Below are positions 37,255-48,090 of a DNA stretch of 64,000 nucleotides, piece after piece. Made by a program: the position numbers and the translations under genes. The notes beneath the pieces were generated by a model. It made no database searches, was not told the DNA's origin, and saw nothing but the letters and a program-made list of their open reading frames with translations. The stretch is from Prunella strophiata (lineage: Eukaryota; Chordata; Aves; Passeriformes; Prunellidae), in the NCBI GenBank assembly GCA_036583965.1, contig JAZBQD010000014.1, forward strand, positions 29,307,490 to 29,371,489, given 5' to 3'. The first letter of the stretch is position 1. Each line of letters opens with the position of its first letter.

Positions 37255-39379
37255 ACTTTCTGAAAACAAAGAAAGTTTCCAATGTTTTATACACCATTTC
37301 CAGCCCCCAAGTGATGAGCAGCCAGGAGCTGTCAGAGGGCACACTGGGTGAAGATGCACAGCTGGGGGAGTGGGCTGCTGTCATTGACCTCCACATTTGC
37401 TTCTGTGCTTCAAAGAGGACCAAGTTAGTCCTGCTGTTTGCAAGCAGAAAAAGGCTTCACACAAAGGCAAATTTCAAGTCAGTATGGGAGAGAGGTACAG
37501 AGCAGCTTCAAATCCCTTCTGGGCCATTCTCAGTTGCACTCACAGGAGGCATGTGCTGCATGGTACTCTGCTGTGCTGGCAGCACTGGCTTTCAGAAGCC
37601 AGTCACTTTTTGGAAGATCATCAGCTTCCATGACTCTTAGATCAGGGAATGCTAGAACATCCAGAAAGATGCAGATACTGCTTTTTAAGAAATGTGGTAA
37701 TGTTAAATGAATAAACAACAACAAGAAAGGGTTGTCCATTTAATAGAATTTGTCTTTATTTGAAGAAATTTTTTTTTCCAAAATAAACATGCTGAACAAA
37801 ATGGGCAAAAGTACCAGGAAATTGGATTCCTTAAAATAAATATTATTTTGCTATGAATGTTCATGATTTGAAATCAAACCACTATTTCTATTAAAATCCA
37901 GCTACTTTCTGAAAACACTTTCAGAATTTCTTGACAACATGCAGTGTCTCTAAAATGATATTTAAAAAAAAAGGTGATTTGAGTAGAAATGTTTGTAAAG
38001 TGAAAACGTTCTGCTGATCAGTTGTAGCTGCCATGATGCCCCTCTCATTTCTATGACTCCTCTGCATTAATGTAGCCTTTTTGGAAATCCTGAGGAGGCA
38101 ATATGTGTTCCTTCAGAGAAACACTAATTTTTTTAAAGACTCATTCTTAGAAGAGAGGAACTCGAGTGTTTAGAGTTGTAGCCTGTAGCTAAAAGTTCAA
38201 ATACATTTCTGGCAAATGTATTTTTGTATAGTTACAAATTCTAACTGGCAAACAAGTTATATTTCTGCAGGTTAAGCTTTACTTGTCTTACATCTGAAAT
38301 GCCAAATAATTTCTATTTTTTTTGTGTGTGATATAGAAGTAATTTCACAGGATATCTGTGTTTTAGTTTTCTGCTGACTACAAGTAAATAACCAGCTAAT
38401 TCTGAAAAGATAGTACTTCAAAACTTGAATGTTTATAATAGGAAATCCTATAGTAACTAAATTTTAAAATACAACTAATTTAGAAAATTGAAAAAGAAAA
38501 AAAAAAGATTTTTTTACGAAAACTGGAACGCAGACTATTCTAAGGACTTTTTAAATTTTTATCATGGAATTTCAGAAGTATCAAAAACTTGAAGAAACCT
38601 TGATCTTCAAAAATCTAATAATTATTTATCATTTATCTACCATCTTCTTCACATCTGCTGATACAGACAATGCTACTGTGTTTTGTCTGGAGAAGAGTGG
38701 AGTCACCAACTGCAAGATCAAGAGGGGCTGTACAAGGGTGAGGTAATGCTAGATATTATTTTTGAGCCCACATATTCCAACCACTCCATTGCCATCTCTG
38801 ATGAATCACCCTTCACTACCTTTTTCTTTGCATTAAACAATAATAAATATCTTAAAATGTACCTTGTACTTCATGAGCACTACTTCAACACTGCAGTTTC
38901 TATGGAGACAGGATGATTAGCTCATTGCATTTACTTACTGCCCTGATTTTGTTTTCTCCACTTTTGCAACACCCCAAATATTTGATAGTTTCACAGATAA
39001 AGAATTCTCCATTCTAGATACTGGATTTTTTTTACAGATTTCCCTGTATTTTCTGTTTGAGTTAAAGCAGCCCTTATGAAAAAGGAATCCAGGTTAAATT
39101 AGACTGTAAGCAATAGCAAACATGCCAATATATTAGACAAACAGTTGCAATGTTTGATTGTGGTCACTAGCATCATATTTATTTTCATTTTCCTAAAACT
39201 GGTTCCAAGTTTGCCTTTTACAGTCTTCTGGACCCACACTTGTTCTCCTCATATTGCATAAGATAGCAAATACTGTCCCTGGGGACAGTTTCAGCCAGTT
39301 GTCTAAGTCCCCTAGGGCAAATTTCATCTGAGTTTGTTGATCTAAAGCAGTTCAACTTGTGTAAATACTCTTTACTCTT

Positions 39380-40260
39380 CTTTCCCAGTTCTGACCTGAG
39401 ATCTCATTCCTGTGTTAGTGAGGTTAAAGATGATATCTGCATGATTGTTATTGACCTTCTTATCATGAAGGGATTAAACATTTCAGTTTTCTTAATTCAT
39501 CTGTCACCTTTTCATCTTCTTCTTACTCCTGATCTTGTTACTGAATGACTGTGATCACATTTCTCTGTGCATCCTTTACAGCCCTTTCTTCTCTTGTTCC
39601 CACATGCCTGTGCTGTTCTTTCCTACTCATCCTTGTTACTCTGGCTAGCTTCCACTTTCTTATTGGGACACTCATAGGTTTGGGATTATTGAAAAAATGG
39701 TGATTTTAACCAGCAGGTTTCCATGTAGGATTGTCATTCTCTCTCCACACTGGGACAGCTCATGCCCAAGTCCTTCCTGTTCAGGAAAGAGTTGTTTCTC
39801 CTTAGGTGTTGTTGTTTGGTTGTGGATTTTTGTTTGTTTCTTTGTTTGTTTGTTTGTTTCTTGTCTCTTTTGGGATTTTATTTTCCAGTCTCTGAATGTA
39901 TGAAGTCTGTGTTTTGAATTTCATTGGCATTTTTGCTACTCCCTTCCCTTATTTTCTAAAGATCATGAACTTAACAATTTCACGGTGATTTTCACCTAAT
40001 TTGCCTACAAGTTTTTATTCTCATCTACTCCATCCTTCCTTTTCTTGAATTCTTCCTTCTCACTGTTTCCAGCACATTCAGAATTACCACCTTTCCATAT
40101 CATGTTGGTTTATTTTCCCAATGACAAAGTGGATGACTAAAATCCCCAAATCAGACTCTGGCTCTTTGATGGGCTGTTCACATAAAGCTTCATCCTCTTG
40201 ACAGGTATTCATGGTGATCTTCCTCCTCCTTCGTTGTAGTCCTCACATTTGTTGCTCTTT
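39380..40260 (-). mobile_element. Ancient CR1/L3-like ORF2 endonuclease relic
   Basis: Read on the minus strand, 40144 down to 40109 translates to DFSHPLCHWENK. This matches the apurinic-type endonuclease motif of CR1/L3 ORF2, whose family form is GDFN-P--CW. The bases upstream on the minus strand (about 40210 down to 40145) also follow the family wording for the segment before GDFN. About 40 codons further on, 39987 down to 39955 translates to HREIVKFMIFR, corresponding to the family's DHE-VEF-ILR block that carries the catalytic histidine. Spacing is roughly right, allowing for deletions. Beyond that the relic grades into sequence I cannot align confidently, interrupted by a TTTG microsatellite (39827-39860). 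Stops and frameshifts are frequent, so it is long dead. Edges are approximate. Confidence 0.5.
39827..39860. repeat. TTTG microsatellite
   Basis: An imperfect run of TTTG/GTTT units with single C interruptions. It lies inside the ancient CR1-like relic, reading as an AAAC repeat on that element's strand, and has probably expanded after insertion. Confidence 0.85.
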
Positions 40261-42717
40261 CCATTGCTAACCTTTTTTCAGCAGGTTAATGTGGTGATTT
40301 AAAGTCACCCTTCCTCATTTCCCTCACTTGTCTTTAATGATCAATCGATATTCCTTCCAGTAATTTTTTAGCATATTAATAACCCCAGTAAGTCTTTATT
40401 ATACCAGGAAAAAATTGCATTTTTTATCATGTTGTGAGTACAAATTCTTTCTTTTCTTGCAATGTCTATGCACATACAAAGTTTCCAGGTAATTGAAGCA
40501 CTACACTTTCTTTGTTCCTCTTCTGATCCTGTTATCATAAGTGACCAGTGGGTTCTTAGAAGTCTTATTCAGTTTATCCTAAAGTAGTCCCAGTAAGGTT
40601 AGCAAAGCCTATGTACAATGATACATTCCATGCTTTTCCAAGCTGGACTGCATTGCTACCACAATGAGGTAGAATATCATATTGAGGAAATCAAGGTCTT
40701 TATTGAGATGCCAATTTTTCACCATACACTAAATTTTGGAGCACATTTTTATTTTTCTGATCCTTTATCCATGACTGAAAGGATTATTAGGGCAAATCAT
40801 AAAGGTGAATTCTCTAACAGGATCTCTTCTGGCTCCTTTCATTATCTTCATGTGGATAAAGTGCCTGAGATAGTTAATACATGAGATCACCTTAACAGGT
40901 CACAGAATAAGTTCCTCAAATGTTTTTCTTTCAGCTGTGAAAGAGTAAGAAGAATAAAGTGATGGGCAGCACTCTTAGATGAAGCATAGTTCTCAATTCT
41001 AGAACAATTTACATCAAATTGTTCTAGCATTACTGTTGGTAGGAGTTCATAAGAAATAGTGGCTTAGCATGCTAAAAATTAAGAAATGTGTTTAAAAAAA
41101 CGATTAGGAGCAGGTGTGAGATCAAAGCCAAACTTGTACTTTGTCACTTGCTCTCTCTCTCCCATTTTTATCTTCCCTGCTTTTTCACAGGATCTGCTTG
41201 TCATAGCCACTCTCATAGCTCACAGTTGCGATCTCTTTACACTGAAAACATTTCGTTCTTATTTGTCCAATGTTTAAGGAAAAAACAAACAAAAAGAAAA
41301 GAAACAAGCCCTGGTCCCAACTGGAGCCATTTGCAACTACTGTAATGTAAATAGTATGTAGCCCAGACATACAATGAACTGAGGGACTGCCAGTACTTTC
41401 TGGGCCCACACACTTGGAAGGGGGTGGAGGGAGCAGGAAATGATTAGCAGAGGGGAAAGGCAGAGCTCCACCAGGCAAAGCTGAGGAGGCTCTGCAGTTT
41501 CAAGAGCTGCCAGCCCAGCTCAGGGCTGTCTTTGTGCACATGTTGGGATGAGGAAGCTGCTTGAGGTCAGCCAACTGGGCTGTTTCCACACTCACTAAGA
41601 CTCTGTCTTATTGGCTTGAAAGCACTCACAGGTTAACAGTAAATAACAAGGATGTAGTGAAGAAAGCAAGTAAAAAGCTTGTTTTGAATTTAGAGGTTGT
41701 CAATAGCACTAGCTGTGTTAGTACCAGAAAAAAAAAAAAAAAAAGCATCATAAATGTCTAAAGCACCTCAGAGTCACTCAAATAACGAAAAAAAAATTAT
41801 TTGGGCTCTCTGCTTGTTTTCATTCACATCTACAAGTTTGCACACACACACTAAACCTAGTTGTGTTCTTTGTAAATTTAAAGTAAAAATCATTTTATTG
41901 AGTCATCAGCTGGAAGAGGTATGAACTCTTTCAGTAGGAGCACAGCAGATTTTCCACAGGATTCTTTGAAAGTCTCCTTCGTCTGGGCTGAACCATCACA
42001 TCTGGCAGAAACTTACTTCTGCTGACTCCAAGACCCACATCCAGGACATGAATATTCATCATGTTACTCATGCTGTGTTCATTTCCCTCTGATGTGTTTA
42101 ACTCCCAGCACCAGGGAGACGCTCAAAAACAGCTGTGGAGATTTTGCCAGGTTTTACTATTCAGGCTAAGCAGGAAATAATTTTCACATCCCATGAAACT
42201 TTCCAGTACAAGGGGGTTCTTTACTTTCTTTTTTTTTATTATTATTTCTTTTTGTTTTTTTCTATCATGCCTTAGCAAAAAAACTTGACTAAATGCAGGT
42301 TTTCAGTGAAGAAAACAAAAAATTCCCCTTATCCCACCTTAAAATAAATCAAACCAAGAAAATAATCCCCAAATCAAGAAGAAAGGCCCATTTTCCATGA
42401 TTCAGGCCCCAGATGTAAACTGGGATGCCCTGACACCAAGTTATCTTTTATTTCAGTAAACATTATTTCAGTCTGTCTCTGCTGTTCATTCCCCACTTGA
42501 AGTTTCAGCTTGAATCTAAGAGTTTGTTTTCCCAATGAATTGACTGCTGAATTTTCAGATTCTAAAAAATATATTTTAAAAAATATTTTTATATAGAGAA
42601 ACAAATTCCTACCTAGCTTTACTTATGGCATTATTTGAAGAACACATAAGAAAATTTGTGCAAGAGCTGTACAGCTTGAAATGCAATGATTCATATGACT
42701 TACAGGCTCTTTGTGAG
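40261..42717. other. Non-coding stretch with hairpin and A/T tracts
   Basis: An 88-codon frame (40618-40884, +) is unrecognised and may be further decayed repeat next to the CR1-like relic. Also present are the hairpin at 40999-41027, a CT dinucleotide run at 41151-41163, an A run at 41728-41744, T-rich sequence at about 42230-42262 and an AT palindromic patch at about 42565-42596. No RNA gene recognised. Confidence 0.5.
40999..41027. repeat. Perfect hairpin, 12-bp arms, 5-base loop
   Basis: CTAGAACAATTT (40999-41010) and AAATTGTTCTAG (41016-41027) are exact reverse complements around the loop ACATC. There is no flanking target duplication that I can see, so a miniature transposon is not supported. 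The stem is too short for a typical microRNA precursor. Confidence 0.85.
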
Positions 42718-43465
42718 ATCACAAAATCACAGAATGATAGAATCACAGGATCACAAAATGGCTTGGGTTGGAAAAAATCCTTGAAGATCCATTACCCCTG
42801 CCATGGGCAGTGACACCTTCCATTAGACCAGGTTGCTCAAAATCCCATCCAGCCTGATCTCAAACACTCACTCCCAGGAATGGGGCACCCACATCTTCTC
42901 TGGCCAACTTGTTCCAGTGCCTCATCACTCTCACAGCAGAGAATTTCTTCCTAATTTAAACCTGTTCTCTTTCAGTTTGAAGCCATTCCCCCTTGTCCTG
43001 TCACTACATGCTCTTTAATAAAAAGTTCCTCTCCATCTTTCTTGTAGGCTTCCTTCAGGTACTGGAAAGCTGCAGTTGGGTCACCCTAAGATGTCTCTTC
43101 TCTGAGGCTGAACAATCTCAGTTCTCTTACTCTTTCCTCATGGAATACCCCCAACAGCTCCATGTCCTTTCTGTGCTGGGACCCCAGAGCTGGATGCAGG
43201 ATTCCAGGTGGAGTCTCAGAGAAGCAGAGCAGAGGGGCAGAATCCTCTCCCTCCTCTGCTGGCCACGCTGCTTTGGATGCAGCCCAGGACACCTTTGGCT
43301 TTCTGGGCTGTGAGTGCCATGGCTGGGTCATGTCCAGCCTCTCATCCACCTGTACCCCCAAGTTTTTCTCAGCAGGGCTGCTCTCTATCTGTCCATCCCT
43401 CAGCTTGGATATCAGTCCAGGGGTTGCCCTAGGTGCAGCTTGGTGTCACCAGCAAATCTGCTGAG
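42718..43465 (-). mobile_element. CR1 LINE 3' region with internal deletions
   Basis: A CR1 element in minus orientation. Its 3' terminus lies at the left: TCACAGAATGATAGAATCAC (42728-42747) is the reverse complement of the family's ATTCTATGA-type tail. Then come the 3' UTR and ORF2 end, with characteristic antisense text such as CCATGGGCAG (about 42801), TTGTTCCAGTGCCTCATCAC (42909-42928) and CTTGTCCTGTCACTACA (from about 42993). It ends at the right with CAGCTTGGTGTCACCAGCAA (43436-43455) and CTGCTGAG (to 43465). In the CR1 consensus as I recall it, that last segment is about 130 bases further into ORF2 than its neighbour GGTGCAGC, implying an internal deletion near 43432-43440. The rest of the element is absent. 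Confidence 0.92.
43086..43361 (-). pseudogene. CR1 ORF2 C-terminal relic
   Basis: The minus-strand frame reads QVDERLDMTQPW, then a scrambled middle, then HRKDMELL and ERVRELRLFSL. These match the CR1 ORF2 blocks usually reading VDEKLDMS, KKDMDLLE and ERLRELGLFSLE. About 20 residues expected between DMELL and the RVREL block are missing, consistent with a deletion near 43147. A TAG (43083-43085) closes the frame just after SLREETS, where the intact protein would continue. It is not functional. Confidence 0.88.
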
Positions 43466-46400
43466 ATAAGTTCTAGGATGCAAAAGGATGCTGCCCAGTT
43501 CCTACAGTTGTCTATCAGAGCTTACAGCAAGTGGGAGAAAGATGATAACAGTTGCCTCCTTCCTTGTAATTGAAGGAGGTGTGGGATCCCCATTTAACAT
43601 CCTTTGTGGCTGGAAGCAGGACATGGGGTGCTGTGCAAGCTCTGCTTGCTGCATGACCACCACCTGGGAGCTCCAACATAACCAGAAGACCTGGCCATCA
43701 GCTTTAACAAAGACAGGAAAAGAAGGCATGTGAGATGATGGCAGCTCAACATTTTACAAATTTTGAATTCCCCAAATTAACCCCAGTATAAAAATAGGCA
43801 ATGAATAGCTTGTATTATGGCTAGGCACAAAGATAAGAAGAAAATGAAGATGCTTCTATAAGATTAAAGGCCAATTTTATCTAAGAAGTACAGAAAATCA
43901 CCTCTAAAATCTTACTGCCTAAAGTAGAAACTATCAATACTGGATAAGACAAAAGTGACAGGTTGATGAACCTATAAAATATAGCATAATGTATGTAACT
44001 CTTCACAAAAAAAGCAGGAGTTTGTACTAGCTTAGTCATTGGCAGGTTAATGTTTACCATTAAAAGGGGCAAGTTTAGTGTTAAAAGAGGTGGCTTTTAC
44101 AAAAGAATAAGTGTATTCAGGGGAATGGGTCTATTTAGCCCTAAAAGACATTTCCCATTAATGCAACCCATAAACTCTCATATAGATGTTTGACTTAGTC
44201 AAATATTTTGTATGACACTGACATATTTAACTTTAAGATATTTGTGTATAACCTGAGCTTTAAAGCACATTTTAATATCTCATTAAAATTCCACTTGGAG
44301 AACATATGGCATATAAATTCATTTGTTATCTTGATTGATGGCATTTCAGTGAGCAATGTTTGAGTTTAGAATCAAAATATAATCTTAGACCTAATGAAGC
44401 AGACTGTGCAGGTTGAACTTTTTGTAGCTTCCCACAAACAGCCTCAGTATTTTTTGGCAGTAATTTTGTGAAACACATCACAAGGGACAGATCAAACATA
44501 CTTTTAAAATATGTAGTCTGGTAGTAATTGTGATTATATGTGTGAGAGATAAAACAGATATTCAATGACTGATAACATTAAATAATGGTATTATTAATAA
44601 ATAGAATCATCTGGGAGAACTGGAAATGTGCTGTGCAGGGAGAATTTTTTCCATTGTGTCTGGGACTGAGGGAAGGTGAACCCAATCTTAACAAGTGATG
44701 CAGTTTGAAAAACAAGTTTTGCAAACAGTGTGTGAAACATGAATGTCAGCAATGTACCATTAGGTGGTGGCTGAAGGAAAACAAAGAGGCTTTAAATCTG
44801 TTGGCTTATATACACTTGAGAATAGCAAAAGAAATCTTATAATCAACAACAGCTGAACTTCCTGAACCCTTTTGTGAGTCCTGCATCCTGTGTGTATCTT
44901 TGTGACAGAAGCCTCCTGAGCATTTCAACAACTCGGCTTGCCAGTTGCCAAGATTTCCATTATGGATGATGTCCAGACAGCAACAGACCCTGTCTTGTTC
45001 AGACACCTGTCTCACAATCCCCCTACAGAGGTGCCTTTTTCTGCTCTTGATTATAGGGAGAAACCCAAACGTTCAGTGCAACCCAAAAAATTGGATTTTA
45101 AATGGCTGCAACTAGCAGAAAAAAATATTGTGGCTGTCTTACAGACACACAGAGCAGGAGTAGGAATGAGTGTAGGAGAGTCCAGCCTGCCATGTTTAGC
45201 TCTTCTACGCTGCTGCTATGGGAGTTTCTCCTCAGGACTGTTCAAATATGTACAGCACACACGTAGCTTAGACATTTTTACTTCACCTCTGAAATGCTTC
45301 ATTTTAAACTGCATTTTTTGTTTATCACTCTTTCTTTTCTCTTTTTTAATTCTCATTAGCTTAATAGACCTGAAATAGCTCAAGAAAGAACAGAAATGTG
45401 TTAAACCATCCCTTCCTCCTCCCACTTGCAAGCAGTCCTTTATTTTAGAGGTGCAAATGCCCAGGCCAGATGTAGCTGTACATCAATCTTTCATACTGAA
45501 CCTGGGCCTCCTGCTTGGGTCTTCCAGCATAACTTGGTCCCTTACTTCAGAGAATATGGAACAATCTTTTGGTTTGCTTTTAGATTCAGTTTTAGGATTA
45601 TGGAATTTTTCCTCATCCCCAAAGGGGAATAATGAGGTACTCTTTTGCATTGGCTGATAAACAGGTTCTCTTTTCCCCTAGAAAATTAGGAAATGCAGAG
45701 GCTCAGTGAAACCACTATGGGACTGGGCTCTTTGTACCACGCTGGGCATGAAGGGGCATAACATGACCATGAGTCCCTTCTTGCTCACTTCAGCCTTGTC
45801 ATGCTCCTAGAAGAAGCATTGCCTTCCATATAAGCCAGCATCAACCTTAAAACCAAGTTTTCTTCACTATATGCATATAACAATTCAGGTGCAAAAATGT
45901 CTCATATCTATATTATATTCACAATATCCCCACAGAGACCAGGTGTTCTTTCTGAATGAGGATGATGATTATGATGATGGTGATTGCACAGGCAGCAGTT
46001 GCTGGGAGAGTTGTTATTGCAAAGCAGAGAAGTTCACAATAACAAACCCCACCCTCTCTGCCAGCACACATTGAGTACACAGTACACCACAGGCTAAATT
46101 TATGCTTTCCTCAAGTTCCTTTTTAGCTGCTTTTTTTTGTTTGTTTTTTTTCCTTCCCCCAGCTTAAAGCTGTTGTATGTCTTATTTAAGGTTTTGATCT
46201 GTTCTCACCAGAACCGCTACAGGGTCATGGGATTCGACATGTCATTAAGATGGGCCACGTGAAGTTCAGGGCAGCTACATTAATGACTGAGAGTGGGTTA
46301 TTCAAAACTCTCAGGCTCTTCAACATGCCATCCACCACCCTCCTCCCCTTCACCCACAAGATCAGGCTTCGCTCACATTTGTTTTCAGAAAGCAGAACTT

Positions 46401-47740
46401 GAAGCCAGGTATTTTGCCACAAACATTTTCAGGCTTACAATCCAAGCAGTTGTAACTGAATGCTGTCTCTCACATGGAAAAAAATTCTGTACATGCTGTA
46501 CATTCTTCAGTGCAAAATAAAATCCAGATGGCCTTTATTTTACAAAAAGAGTGGGACCAGCAGATGAAGAGACAGAAGTCCTTTCTTACTCACATCCATT
46601 TCCAAACCTTGCTAAAAAAAACCAACCAGCCAAAAGCTCTTGTGACTGGCCAAAGGCAGGCAGTAACTGAATTATGAGATAACAGCATGAGGAGAAACAT
46701 GTTCTTTCTAAAAATAAAAGGATATTATCAGATACAAATTGAATTAATATAGGTGTTTATCATCTTGCAGTCCAACAAGTCAGTTTTTAAAGGAGTGCTG
46801 GACAGCCTGGCATGTGGATAATCAGGTCTGATGAAAAACATAGGTTGCTGCCAGAGAACACTGGGGAAAAAAATGGAACAAGGTAATTTTGAGTGGAAAA
46901 TGCAGATGTTCTGTTATTGATAAAGGCTGGATGGAATACTCCAGGGCTATCAAGATACTTTCCCAATTTCTTTCAAAAGAAACTTTAAAAAAGATTTCCC
47001 CTAGTTTTGTGCTGTGGTGGAAACAGTTAACTAATGGTCAATTGATGCCCTCTTCCTGCCACAGCATACTAAGACCAAGAAGAAATAAGAAAGGGTCCCC
47101 AGTATCCATTTAAAATTCAGTTAAGATTTTCAGAAAATTCAATGATTCATTTGCACAAATAAGGAAGGTAGACATTCCTTTTATTTTTCATCAATATTAC
47201 AAATTGGGCTTTTTTGAAACATGTTTTGAAATGTTTCTGTTGCTGTTTACTCTTATGGCGCCCTTGTCTTCCTTCCTGTTTTGCTTTTAAAAAGAGAAAA
47301 GTAGATAAAAATAACATCTAAAGAAAATGTGTACTTCAACCAAAATAACTTTTTTTTGTCTTTTAAGTCCACTAAAATATTATAAAAAAGATTGAGAGTT
47401 TTTGGCTTTAAAAGTTCATATTTAAACAATACCCCCATTATGGTGTGAAGATTTAGATCTAGATATAGATCTATTAACGGCTTTGAAGATAAGCCAAGCA
47501 CTCATTCCTCAGAAATTAATTAAGTAAAAGTACTAAAAACTTTAATTTAGTTTGGATGAAAAGAGAAAGGGAGGGACCCATATGTTCCAGTGTGACAGGA
47601 GAATTAAACAAATTAGGAAACCGCCAAGGATGCTGAGGAGTTTTCTTCAGGTTGAACAGAGATACGAAACAACAAAGCAATAATAATATAACAAAATGTA
47701 GTGCAGAGAGAGTGGTTTTCCTTCCAGATTTTCCTCTGAG
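43466..47740. other. Non-coding stretch, nothing firmly recognised
   Basis: The largest frame is 146 codons (44938-45378, +). Its product has a hydrophobic C-terminal segment but no family I recognise. A GATGAT-type repeat at about 45959-45985 gives an Asp-rich run in an unrelated short frame. T-rich sequence occurs at about 46131-46152. No RNA gene or transposon recognised. Confidence 0.5.
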
Positions 47741-48090
47741 ATTACAAACTGTATCACAGTGTTCTAGGTGCTGTAATAAGGAGGCTGCTGCCAGGTGAGG
47801 CCAGCCTTGGTGCCAGGCTGTGTCCCAGGGCTGGGAAGGCCAGGCCTGCACTGGGAGACACGTGTCCAGCACCAGCCTCCTGCAGTCTGAGGGTGCTTCT
47901 GGATTCTCCCAGCAGCTGTTCTGCCCCGTGCTCTGCAGGCTGGCTGCTGTCCCATGGCTCTGTCACAGCCCTGTCTCCATCAGCGGCTGCAGGAGGGAGC
48001 TTGGGATGCTGCTGCAGCTCCAGGGCAGGCACACAAGAGCCAAAGAGTTCAGAGGAGAAGCACCAGTGTTCACTACAGAGCTGAGACTTC
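47741..48090. other. GC-rich, CpG-poor block
   Basis: A short GC-richer block rich in CTGCAG/CCAG words with only scattered CpG, open in several frames on both strands. No product is recognised. It resembles the block at 22310-22850 in composition rather than in sequence. Confidence 0.4.

Larger units (their letters stand above)
30611..39379. other. Long non-coding stretch, minor repeats only
   Basis: No recognised gene; the longest frame is 135 codons (37233-37640, +) without a domain. Small structures: inverted repeats at 30870-30902 and 31051-31073, T-rich tracts at about 31809-31830, an AAACC-type A-rich patch at about 34874-34910 and the 22-bp tandem pair at 37211-37254. The sequence at 38660-38750 ends in an exon-like AAGGGTGAGG, but the surrounding frame is not recognised. 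Confidence 0.5.

Noticed and set aside
37186..37640. Possible ERV LTR starting TGTCCTGGTTTGG
   Set aside because: The start resembles some passerine LTRs, but I found no matching CA end, target duplication, TATA box or AATAAA in order.
38660..38750. Exon-like sequence ending AAGGGTGAGG
   Set aside because: Donor-like end but no plausible acceptor or conserved protein; probably chance.
40618..40884. 88-codon frame in + orientation
   Set aside because: Product unrecognised; adjacent to a fossil LINE on the opposite strand, so more likely chance or decayed repeat.
44938..45378. 146-codon open frame with hydrophobic C-terminus
   Set aside because: No recognised family; the hydrophobic tail comes from T-rich sequence, and no splice or promoter context supports it.
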